Below, piece after piece: positions 1 through 7,163 of a stretch of 64,000 nt of DNA. Each line of letters begins with the position of its first letter. Positions within the stretch are counted from its first letter, which is position 1. The notes under the pieces were generated by a model. The model ran no database searches. It had not been told where the DNA came from and worked only from the letters and a program-made list of their open reading frames with translations. The stretch is from NCBI GenBank assembly GCA_017880775.1, contig JADGRQ010000006.1, positions 24,047 through 88,046 of the forward strand. Direction: 5' to 3'. The position numbers were made by a program, and so were the translations under genes. The DNA comes from Burkholderiales bacterium (lineage in GTDB: Bacteria > Pseudomonadota > Gammaproteobacteria > Burkholderiales > SG8-39).

Positions 1-1756
1 CCGGCCTGTAATGGTTGTTGAAGAAATGCACCGTGAACACGAACAGCACCGCCAGCAGCGCCTCCTCGCCGTGAAAAATCGTGGCCACGTTGAACACCCA
101 GCCCGGCAGGAACGCGGCGGTCACGTTCGGAAACAATAGCATCACACCGGAGGCGCCGATGAGGGTCACGGCCGCGAATGGCGCCCAGTAGTCGAACTTC
201 TCCCAGTAAGTCCAGCGATCGAACACCGGCCTCGGCCCAAGACCGAAGAACCATTTGATCATCGCGACGATATCCCACACATCCTGCCGGCGCGGAACCA
301 GGGAGTTGGGTCCGAACCAGTCGAAGGTCCTCCGATTACGGGCTATGTGTATCACGAAATAAATCAGTTGCACAAAAAATACCATTGCCAACAGCGCTGC
401 GAACGTACGGTGAATCACAGCCGCGACCTTCGGACCTCCCAGCCAGTGCATCACCGCCGGCGCCCAGGTCGTGTCTGCGTACAGCACCGACATGCCGGTC
501 AGGGCCAATATCATCAGGCTGAGGGCGAGAATCAGGTGGGCGATGCGCCAGATCAGCGGGAAGCGCTGATAATGCTTGTCCTTGAATTTGCCGTCGAGCA
601 ATTCATCTGTTTTCACGTGCGGACGGGCCTTGCGCTCATCGCGCTCCTTGTACTCGCGGTAAAACCACAGGGCCGTATGGGACCAGAAGAACGCAAAGAT
701 GCCGGCGAGGAACAGCAGCATGAACTTGGACGCGATCCAGATAAAGGGATAGCGGACGAAATCGTGGGACGTGCCGTGAGGTTCGAACTTGGTAAAGCCC
801 TTGGTCGCACCCTCATGACATTGCTGGCAGGTCTTGAGGCGATTGTTCTGATGCAGTTTTGACTTCGGATCTCCCGAAGGCTGAATAGAATGGCTGCCGT
901 GACAGTCAAAGCACTTGGCCGTATAGGCGTAACCCAGAGTGTTCACCTGTCCATGGTAGGTCTTGGTGTAGGTCTTCAGGCGTTCGGCGTGGCAGCCGCC
1001 GCAGTTCGTTGTGATCGCCAGTTTGGCGGCGTCCTTCGCGGGATCTGCGACGCCGTGGGTGGTATGGCAGTCCGTGCAGACCGCCGATTTCACGTTGTGT
1101 TTCTCGGTGACCTCCTTGCCGTGCACCGACGCGGTCCAGTCTGCCAGTTCATCGGTATGGCATTTGCCGCATACATTGGGGACGGTGAGGTGCCATTCCT
1201 TGCGCTCGGCAGTGCCGCGCGGCGGCACATCGAAGCTGTGGACGTTATGGCACTCGTTGCATGATGCATTGACCTTGCCCGGCTTATGCTTGTTTTCCCG
1301 GGCGTGGAAGGACTTATTGTAGGCGGCGATATTCTCGACCACTATGCCGAGGCGGAGTTTTTCCTGGGTCCTGTTTTTCTGCTTGGCGGCTTCCCACAAG
1401 TCCAGGTGACACTGTGCACACTCGACTTTCTTGGCATCGGGCGCCTTCTGGTGCGGAGTGACGCTGTCAGTAATTTCCTTGTGGCAGGCGATACACTCCA
1501 TCCTCGAGTGCACGCTCTTGGCGTATTTGTCCTGATTGACTTCATACAGCGCGCGCTTCTCGCCTTGGGCGCCGGGCACCTCCAGCTTGCCTTGCTTGCC
1601 GTCGTGGCAGCTTTGGCATGTAGCGTTGTCCAGCTTTTGCAAAACAGGCGCTGCGATCTCCTTACTGTCGGCGGCTGCGGCCGAGCCGGTGATCAAGGTT
1701 CCGGTAAGGCAAACCATGGCTGCCATAACCCACACGGCGAGTCTTGAAAAACGCAT
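1..1756 (-). CDS. Nonaheme cytochrome c fused to cytochrome b561-like membrane domain (CbcL-like), C-terminus outside window
   Basis: The reading frame is open from an ATG at 1756 to the window edge (about 585 codons). After a signal peptide come nine CxxCH motifs: CQSCH, CIACH, CAQCH, CNECH, CGKCH, CTDCH, CGGCH, CFDCH and CQQCH. A set of hydrophobic helices follows, with conserved histidines typical of a diheme cytochrome b subunit (FWSH, HLILALSLM, VIHRTFA, TVHFFNNHY). It aligns end to end with the 684-residue protein at 7164-9218, so about 90 residues are missing beyond the window. The architecture (nine c hemes, then a b-type membrane domain) is that described for CbcL of Geobacter. The inferred role is electron transfer between the quinone pool and periplasmic hemes. 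An FNR-like box lies 140 bases upstream. It is separated from the receiver gene by 252 bases and probably has its own promoter. Confidence 0.85.
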   Translation of the reverse strand, partial: MRFSRLAVWVMAAMVCLTGTLITGSAAAADSKEIAAPVLQKLDNATCQSCHDGKQGKLEVPGAQGEKRALYEVNQDKYAKSVHSRMECIACHKEITDSVTPHQKAPDAKKVECAQCHLDLWEAAKQKNRTQEKLRLGIVVENIAAYNKSFHARENKHKPGKVNASCNECHNVHSFDVPPRGTAERKEWHLTVPNVCGKCHTDELADWTASVHGKEVTEKHNVKSAVCTDCHTTHGVADPAKDAAKLAITTNCGGCHAERLKTYTKTYHGQVNTLGYAYTAKCFDCHGSHSIQPSGDPKSKLHQNNRLKTCQQCHEGATKGFTKFEPHGTSHDFVRYPFIWIASKFMLLFLAGIFAFFWSHTALWFYREYKERDERKARPHVKTDELLDGKFKDKHYQRFPLIWRIAHLILALSLMILALTGMSVLYADTTWAPAVMHWLGGPKVAAVIHRTFAALLAMVFFVQLIYFVIHIARNRRTFDWFGPNSLVPRRQDVWDIVAMIKWFFGLGPRPVFDRWTYWEKFDYWAPFAAVTLIGASGVMLLFPNVTAAFLPGWVFNVATIFHGEEALLAVLFVFTVHFFNNHYRP

Positions 1757-1868
1757 GGTGCTCGTTCCCCGTAAAATAAACGACATCCCCATCCTGTCTC
1801 GAACGGGAATTACCCGGTCTGTCGAAACAGTTCGCCAGCGAAGGCGAAACCCTTTCATTTTATTGAGG

Positions 1869-1874
1869 ATACTA
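1869..1874 (-). promoter_or_regulatory. Possible -10 box for the nonaheme gene at 1-1756
   Basis: On the minus strand this reads TAGTAT, four of six matches to TATAAT. It begins about 22 bases downstream of the FNR-like box, the spacing expected for an FNR-activated promoter with the activator centred near -41.5. The sequence alone cannot show that it is used. Confidence 0.35.
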
Positions 1875-1895
1875 AACGAACACCGCGTGCTCGAT

Positions 1896-1909
1896 TTGAC
1901 ATGCATCAA
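1896..1909 (-). promoter_or_regulatory. FNR/ANR/Dnr-like binding site
   Basis: TTGACATGCATCAA (plus strand) differs at one position from the FNR/ANR consensus TTGAT-N4-ATCAA. It lies in the 252-base gap upstream of the nonaheme cytochrome gene, with a candidate -10 at the expected distance. FNR-type regulators switch on anaerobic respiratory genes, which fits the genes here. The second such site in this cluster is at 12541-12554. Confidence 0.55.
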
Positions 1910-2008
1910 TTCGCATCACGACAGGGCGCGCTGTTCGGCAGGCGTGGTTGCGCAGCACCTTGGCCTGACATATCCCCTGACTGCGCGAGCATGCTGCGTT
2001 AGATCTGG

Positions 2009-2761
2009 CTAGGCCCCCATTGCCTTGGCCCCAAGCTTGCCCCAGGCCTGGAAGCCGAACCGGAGGAGCAATCCAATCCCTAGAATCGGAGCGACGACGC
2101 CGTAAACAACTCCAATTAAGACCGCGGCAAGCATCATTGCAATAGTTTTCAGAACGCTCGGTTTAGCCGGCGCCGCCGGATGCAGTGGTTCGGCCTCATC
2201 AGATTGTCGCAGGGCCATCCATAAAGCCATGCCCAGCGCGAAGACGGGAAAGGCGGAAAGGTAGACAAGACCGATGAAGGGCGCCAGAAGGAACAAAGCG
2301 ACGTTTTTCAAGCGCGATACAGGCTCGGTTGATGCCTGCGCAGGCGCGACTGCGGCCACCGGTGTTTGGGGCTGCAAGGCTACAACCGGTTCCGTGGCTT
2401 GCAGCAGACGGTCAGCCGTAGCCGCGAGCTGTTCGGGCGACAGGGGCTTGTGCAGGAATTCGGCTACGCCGGCGGCTGCGGCGCGTTCCTGAGCGTCTCC
2501 AGAGCCGTAACCGGTGATGATGACCACCGGCAGCCAAGGCTGGCGGGCATGAATCTCCTCTGCCACGTCCAGGCCGCTCATGCCCCGCATCACTATTTCG
2601 GTGAATACTGCATCGTACGTACCATTGCCCAGCTTCCAAAGGGCGTCTTCGCCGCTCGATGCGGTGATGACGGCATACCCTTTGCCGGACAAAACCTGTT
2701 CAAAGCTCTTCCTTACGACAGGGTCGCCGTCTACTAAGAGGATTTTGCGTACGTTGCTCAT
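2009..2761 (-). CDS. Membrane-anchored receiver-domain protein with Glu in place of the phosphoacceptor Asp
   Basis: The start at 2761 is chosen because GAAGGAGAACC precedes the ATG (250 aa). Residues about 4-122 are a CheY-like receiver domain. The conserved Thr (VIITGYG) and Lys (FLHKPL) are present, but the phosphoacceptor position is Glu55 (VFTEIVMRGMSG, normally D-x-x-M-P) and the usual acidic pair reads VDGDP. After an Ala/Gln/Pro-rich linker the C-terminal half has two hydrophobic stretches (about residues 160-190 and 205-235) instead of a DNA-binding domain. It is therefore probably a membrane-bound, phosphorylation-independent receiver. Its ATG overlaps the stop of the kinase fragment upstream, so the two are translationally coupled. 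Its partner and output are unknown. Confidence 0.8.
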   Translation of the reverse strand: MSNVRKILLVDGDPVVRKSFEQVLSGKGYAVITASSGEDALWKLGNGTYDAVFTEIVMRGMSGLDVAEEIHARQPWLPVVIITGYGSGDAQERAAAAGVAEFLHKPLSPEQLAATADRLLQATEPVVALQPQTPVAAVAPAQASTEPVSRLKNVALFLLAPFIGLVYLSAFPVFALGMALWMALRQSDEAEPLHPAAPAKPSVLKTIAMMLAAVLIGVVYGVVAPILGIGLLLRFGFQAWGKLGAKAMGA

Positions 2762-3000
2762 GATGGTTCTCCTTCGTGGGTGGGCTGTGCTGAGTCCCGA
2801 CCCGGAATTCGGCGCAGGGCCCATTTCAAACGCGTGCTCTTGGTGATCACGTCGGAGAGCTGGTTGACGTGCTCCAGCGCCGCCGCGAGGAGCTGATCGC
2901 GCTGATAGCGCACGACGAGCAGCGCAAATACGACCATCGCCACCGTCAGGGACGCCGCCAGCCAGACGCCGACTTTGAACCTGAGCGTATGCGGTCGCAT
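2758..3000 (-). pseudogene. N-terminal fragment of a membrane sensor histidine kinase
   Basis: This 80-codon frame has a cytoplasmic start, one transmembrane helix (about residues 10-28), and then the stretch QLSDVITKSTR typical of the start of the periplasmic or HAMP-adjacent region of sensor kinases. After that the similarity stops and about 25 unrelated residues lead to a TGA that overlaps the ATG of the receiver gene. No H-box or HATPase region exists between here and the receiver gene, so the catalytic part has been deleted. It may still be expressed as a short membrane peptide. It is equally possible that it is a small independent protein, so the pseudogene call is moderate. Confidence 0.5.
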
Positions 3001-3047
3001 TCTGTCACGGACGATCTGTCACCGGAAACGGGAAGCAAATGCATCGC

Positions 3048-3076
3048 CCACCCTGCGCTACGCGAGCGCTGGGTGG
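3048..3076. repeat. 12-bp imperfect inverted repeat between cytochrome gene and kinase fragment
   Basis: CCACCCTGCGCT and AGCGCTGGGTGG form a stem with one mismatch and a five-base loop. Palindromes of this CCACCC...GGGTGG type are often dispersed between genes in proteobacterial genomes. It lies exactly where the kinase gene would begin to be lost, so it may be linked to the deletion, or it may act as a weak transcript end for the cytochrome genes. Confidence 0.4.
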
Positions 3077-3109
3077 ACGAAAAACGGAATTCGGCTCGGA
3101 AGAGCCGCT

Positions 3110-3403
3110 CTACTTGATCTGAGTCAGCATGTAATCAAGTGCGGCCTTGACGTCGTCTTCCGACTGCGCGCCGCCCTTCGGTGGCATCGGTGCCTTGCCT
3201 TTGATCACCGTGGCCAACAGCGCCGGCTTACCCTGCTTCAGGAGGGCGTCCCACTTTTCCTTCTCTCCGGTCAACTTCGGCGACATCGCTTTGTGGCAAC
3301 CGGCGCAGGTCTTGTCGAACACCGCCTTGCCATCGGCGGCCGCAACCTGGCCCACGCTGAACAGCGCTGCAACACTGGCAATCGTGATCACTGCAAATTT
3401 CAT
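3110..3403 (-). CDS. Small periplasmic monoheme cytochrome c (c5-like), copy 2
   Basis: This is a 97-residue protein with a signal peptide ending near AAADG, a CAGCH heme motif at about residue 34 and a later Met (APMPPKGG) as the likely sixth ligand. The length and the MPPKGG-type loop fit the cytochrome c5/c555 family. An AAAGGAGG ribosome site precedes the ATG. It is a tandem paralogue of the gene at 3455-3748: same length and about three quarters identical. The likely role is a soluble periplasmic electron carrier for the membrane complexes encoded upstream in the same transcript. Confidence 0.9.
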   Translation of the reverse strand: MKFAVITIASVAALFSVGQVAAADGKAVFDKTCAGCHKAMSPKLTGEKEKWDALLKQGKPALLATVIKGKAPMPPKGGAQSEDDVKAALDYMLTQIK

Positions 3404-3454
3404 CTCAGCCTCCTTTGCTTGCCTGAAAAGTGTTTGTTAGTCCGGACAGCCGCG

Positions 3455-3748
3455 CTACTTGATTTGAGTCAACATGTATTCGGTGGCGGCCTTGGCGTCG
3501 TCGTCCGACGCCGCTCCACCCTTGGCCGGCATCGCGCCCTTGCCTTTGACGACCGAAGCAGCCAGCGCCGGCTTGCCCTGCTTGAGGAGGGCGTCCCATT
3601 TTTCCTTGTCTCCGGTCATTTTCGGAGACATCGCCTTGTGGCAACCGGCGCAGGATTTCTCAAACACCGCCTTGCCATCGGCTGCGGCAGCCTGGCTCAT
3701 GCTGAACATGGCTGCCATAGCGGCAGCCGAAATGATTGCGAGTTTCAT
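3455..3748 (-). CDS. Small periplasmic monoheme cytochrome c (c5-like), copy 1
   Basis: The ATG at 3748 is preceded by AAGGAG and gives a 97-residue product; an in-frame Met 15 codons upstream lacks a site and would spoil the signal peptide. It has a signal peptide, a CAGCH heme motif and an axial Met in GAMPAKGG. It is a tandem duplicate of the gene at 3110-3403, separated by 51 bases. It sits downstream of the heme-bearing membrane protein and is probably co-transcribed with it. Confidence 0.9.
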   Translation of the reverse strand: MKLAIISAAAMAAMFSMSQAAAADGKAVFEKSCAGCHKAMSPKMTGDKEKWDALLKQGKPALAASVVKGKGAMPAKGGAASDDDAKAATEYMLTQIK

Positions 3749-3844
3749 TTCAATCTCCTTCAGGTTAGCTACATTCCTTCGTTTAAGAAGCAATTCACTA
3801 TTAAGGATAACGACCCAAGGGCGATAAGGTTTACCGGCTTCCGG

Positions 3845-4633
3845 TCAACCAACGGCCCGAAAATCCCCGCTCTCTCTGTCTGCGACCTGCACAGGCGTCT
3901 TGGAGAACCACAACTGATACATGGAAACGACCCACATGAAGGCGAAACACAGACCCATGACCCCGCCGGCAAACATCACGACCCACGCGAACCATTCATA
4001 CAGCTTGGTGATATACCAAGCACTGACGTCCAGCACGACGCACACGAACGGGGTCGCGACGACGACGCATTTGAACCACACCGGCCGCATGTAAGCATGG
4101 CTGAAAATAGTGCCCATGAGGAAAAAGATGAAAGTGAAGCCGAACAGGTGAATGTGCGACACGCGAACCAGGGTGAAGATGTCGGTGCCGGTATCCTGTT
4201 CGGTTACCTTCTTCAGATTGTCGTATCCCATAAGGTTGGGCAGGTGCGGGTTGCTGCCGTCGTGACAACTCGCGCAGCGCTTTTCCAGCATTGGCTTGAA
4301 CTCGCTCTCGTAACGGTCGCGATTGGCACCTTCCTGCACCCACCTGATCAGGGGGGCGATCTCGTCCGGCGGCAGCATGGTGGACATCGGCCCGCGTAGC
4401 GCCCCTTCGAGGCGCGAGCCCTTCCCGCTGCCGCGATAGGCGAGCACGATGTCCTCGTATGTAAGCGTATTCGGATTCCCGTCCCGCCCGGCGTGAGCAT
4501 GAAACAGGTAGATCAGCGCGAAGATGTAGCCGAATCCGAGAATGATGAGCGACGCCGTATACACCACGCGCAGGCTGTAGGGCAATTCCGAATAGTGGTA
4601 ATAAAGGCGGTGCAGCGGAGGAGCGTCACTCAT
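3845..4633 (-). CDS. Multi-spanning membrane protein carrying one c-type heme motif
   Basis: The product has 262 residues. One helix spans about residues 25-45, a periplasmic loop of about 85 residues contains a single CASCH heme site (about residue 120) plus PPDEIAPLIRWVQEGA, and then come at least four more helices with histidines (VSHIHLFGF, FSHAY) that could bind heme b or quinone. GAAGGAACGG precedes the ATG. I do not recognise a named family. The layout suggests an inner-membrane subunit that links the membrane to periplasmic cytochromes. It lies between the tetraheme genes and the small cytochromes on the same strand with short gaps, so it is most likely part of the same respiratory module. 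Confidence 0.75.
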   Translation of the reverse strand: MSDAPPLHRLYYHYSELPYSLRVVYTASLIILGFGYIFALIYLFHAHAGRDGNPNTLTYEDIVLAYRGSGKGSRLEGALRGPMSTMLPPDEIAPLIRWVQEGANRDRYESEFKPMLEKRCASCHDGSNPHLPNLMGYDNLKKVTEQDTGTDIFTLVRVSHIHLFGFTFIFFLMGTIFSHAYMRPVWFKCVVVATPFVCVVLDVSAWYITKLYEWFAWVVMFAGGVMGLCFAFMWVVSMYQLWFSKTPVQVADRESGDFRAVG

Positions 4634-4691
4634 TGTCCGTTCCTTCGGTCTTGCCGGCCGGTATGCAACTTGAGGGATGCGCGATACGACA

Positions 4692-5936
4692 TCACTTCTC
4701 CTTGTCGGCTTGCGGAATCACGAACACGACGGCCCGCGCCTTCTGTCGCGCGTAGTGCGCCGCGAGGTTCTCGATGTCCACTTCGGCCAGCGCGTCGGAC
4801 ATGGCGGCCATTTGAGGACTCTTGCGCGCGCGCGTCCGGTAGTCATGCAACACCTTTTCGAGATAATCCGCGCGCTGCCCCGCCAGGGCCGGTGCGAGCG
4901 GGTCGGTGCTGTTGCCGTTGATGCCATGACAGCGGTCGCACCTCTGCGCCCACTCGGCGGTCGTCAAGGGCTTGCGCACATTCGGAGCTTGAGGTTGCTG
5001 CGTCGCGTAGAAGGCCGCGAGATCTTTCATCTTGCCATCATCGAGCGACGCCACCAGGCCTTTCATCGTTTCATCGGACCGTGATCCGTCCTTGTATGCC
5101 TTCATGGCGGCCGCGAGGTACTGCGCCTCCTGACCCGCAAGGCTCGGGGTAACGGGATTTCCGCTGACGCCCACGTTGCCGTGACACCCGGCACAGGATG
5201 CTGCAGCGGCCTTGCCCGCGGCCGGGTTGCCGGTGACCGGGGTCTGCGCGCGGGCCGGCTTCTGCAGGGCATAGTAGAGCGCGATGTTATCCATATCCCC
5301 ATCGCCCACGGCCCCGAGCACCGACTTCATCATGTCATGCTTGCGCTGGCCGCCCTTGTAGGCCTTCATGGCCGCGACGAGGTATTTCGGGTCAAACGAA
5401 ACGAGGCTCGGCATGCCGGGAGTCTTGCTGATACCACCCTCGCCGTGGCACCCCGCGCAGCCCGTCGCCGCGGCCTTGCCGGCCTGGGCCGGGTCGGGCT
5501 TGGCGGGAGCGGGCTTCGCCCCGCTCGCTGCAATTGGTTGCGGGGGATCGAGGCTTGCATAGTAGGCAGCCACTTTGACCAGCGCATCGTCACTCATGTA
5601 CTTGACGACGCCGTCCATGGCCTTTTCGCCGCGCACACCCGTCTGGTACGCCCGCAACTCGAGGTGAAGGTACGCCGGACGCTGGCCAGCGATATGAGGC
5701 ACGCCCTTGGTGGTACTGATGCCATCCACGCCGTGACAGCGTACGCATGAGGCTTCCGCTACGCGTTTGCCATCCGCAACCTCCAGGGACGTGGCGTAGA
5801 CGGCCCGGAGGTCGTCACTCTTGCCAGACTTGGCGCCCGCGGGTTGCGCTTGCGCGCGCGCGACAAAATTCACGTCGGTTGCGCTCGCAACCAACGTGAA
5901 TGCGATCAGGAAAAGGCTCCGTAAGCTTCTTTTCAT
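4692..5936 (-). CDS. Tetraheme cytochrome c (four c553/c4-like domains), secreted
   Basis: The start at 5936 (414 aa) puts a signal peptide at the N-terminus (MKRSLRSLFLIAF, cleavage near ARAQA). Four repeated class I cytochrome c domains follow, with heme motifs CVRCH, CAGCH, CAGCH and CDRCH. Each is followed by the P-x-L-A-G-Q and Y-L-x-x-x-M-K-A-Y elements of cytochrome c553/c4. The tandem domain arrangement suggests a periplasmic electron wire. It starts 25 bases after the next tetraheme gene stops and is clearly related to it. The ribosome site is weak (GAGCG). Confidence 0.88.
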   Translation of the reverse strand: MKRSLRSLFLIAFTLVASATDVNFVARAQAQPAGAKSGKSDDLRAVYATSLEVADGKRVAEASCVRCHGVDGISTTKGVPHIAGQRPAYLHLELRAYQTGVRGEKAMDGVVKYMSDDALVKVAAYYASLDPPQPIAASGAKPAPAKPDPAQAGKAAATGCAGCHGEGGISKTPGMPSLVSFDPKYLVAAMKAYKGGQRKHDMMKSVLGAVGDGDMDNIALYYALQKPARAQTPVTGNPAAGKAAAASCAGCHGNVGVSGNPVTPSLAGQEAQYLAAAMKAYKDGSRSDETMKGLVASLDDGKMKDLAAFYATQQPQAPNVRKPLTTAEWAQRCDRCHGINGNSTDPLAPALAGQRADYLEKVLHDYRTRARKSPQMAAMSDALAEVDIENLAAHYARQKARAVVFVIPQADKEK

Positions 5937-5961
5937 CGACGTTCGCTCGAAATGGAGCGCC

Positions 5962-7104
5962 TCATTTCGCCGGCTGGCTTGCATAGAAAGACGCAATGCT
6001 TTCTATGATCGAGTCGCTGTAAGGCAAACTCATGTTGTGCATCATGGAGCTCTCGCGCCGGTCATCGCGATACGACCGCAGCGCCATGATCAGATAATCC
6101 TTGTCCTGCCCGTTGATTTTCGGCACTGCCATGGTGGGATTGACCAGGTCGGCACGGTGGCAACGGTTGCACTTTTCAGTCAGTTCCTGGACAAACGTAG
6201 CGCCCTTTTCAGCGGGTTTGGATTTCTGGACCGAGTAGAAGGCGGCGATGTCGTCGATGTCCTTGTCGGTGAGATGGGCGACGTAACGCCGCATACCTTC
6301 GTGCGCGCGGTCTTGGCGGTAGGCCTTGGTTGAATTCACCAGATACCGGGCATCCTGGCCTGCGAGAGTCGGCGTCGCGGCGTCGGCGCTCACGCCATGC
6401 GAGCCATGGCAGCCGCCGCATACCGCGGTGAGCGGCTCCCCCGCCGCCGGATCGCCGAACGACGGCGCAGTGCGTTGAGCCGGGGCCTGGGAAGCGAAGT
6501 ACAGTGCCAGGCTTTCCATGTCCAGGTTGGTCAAGCGGGGCAACAGGGCATGCATCGGGTCTACCTTGCGTTCGCGGTGCAGGTACTCCTGGAGAGCAAC
6601 CACGAAATAGCGGGGTTGTTGACCGGCCAGCCCGGGCGTGCCTGGAGTCGTACTGTTGCCATCCTCGTTATGACACTTCGCGCAGGCGGCCGACAGCACC
6701 TTGCCGCTTTCATATGGAAGGAAGAGCGGTGCATCCTTCGGCGAGGCGTTTGCTACCGCGGGCAGGCCGGCGTAGTACGCAGCCACATTGCGCACGTCCG
6801 CATCGGTCATGTTTTCCGCCATCTGCTTGAGCGCGGCGTGCGTACGCTTTCCGTCCTTGTACATCTTGAGCGACGCAAGCAGGTAACGCTCGTGTTGCCC
6901 AGCCAGGTGCGGGATCGCCGGCGCGGCGCCGCCGCCATTCGATCCATGGCAGCCTTTGCATTCCCGCTCCGCGAATGCCTTGCCCGCCGCAACATCGGCC
7001 GCGGCCGCCGGCTTTTCGGTCGTGGGCTTCGCGGCAGAGTCCGGCTTTTCCGAGCAGCCGATCAGCGCTGCCGACAATACGACACCCAGCACCAGATGTT
7101 TCAT
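5962..7104 (-). CDS. Tetraheme cytochrome c lipoprotein (four c553/c4-like domains)
   Basis: The 380-residue product starts with a lipoprotein signal (LSAALIGC), so it should be anchored to a membrane from the periplasmic side. A short Ala/Pro linker leads into four cytochrome c553-like domains with CKGCH, CAKCH, CGGCH and CNRCH. It is paralogous to the secreted tetraheme protein downstream; one is lipid-anchored and the other free, which suggests a relay from a membrane complex to soluble carriers. It follows the nonaheme c/b fusion by 59 bases on the same strand. Confidence 0.88.
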   Translation of the reverse strand: MKHLVLGVVLSAALIGCSEKPDSAAKPTTEKPAAAADVAAGKAFAERECKGCHGSNGGGAAPAIPHLAGQHERYLLASLKMYKDGKRTHAALKQMAENMTDADVRNVAAYYAGLPAVANASPKDAPLFLPYESGKVLSAACAKCHNEDGNSTTPGTPGLAGQQPRYFVVALQEYLHRERKVDPMHALLPRLTNLDMESLALYFASQAPAQRTAPSFGDPAAGEPLTAVCGGCHGSHGVSADAATPTLAGQDARYLVNSTKAYRQDRAHEGMRRYVAHLTDKDIDDIAAFYSVQKSKPAEKGATFVQELTEKCNRCHRADLVNPTMAVPKINGQDKDYLIMALRSYRDDRRESSMMHNMSLPYSDSIIESIASFYASQPAK

Positions 7105-7163
7105 AGAGGATCTCGAAAATTAAAAATATTCTATTCCGACCGGGAAGGGAAGCATAGCCTGAC

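Noticed and set aside
347..1747. Several plus-strand open frames opposite the first nonaheme cytochrome gene
   Set aside because: They run antisense to a clear multiheme gene, have skewed composition and show no family motifs; they are by-products of high GC.
2758..3000. Frameshift rather than deletion in the histidine kinase
   Set aside because: There is no room for a kinase core: only about 240 bases separate the fragment start from the receiver gene, and no H-box or ATP-binding motif occurs in any frame.
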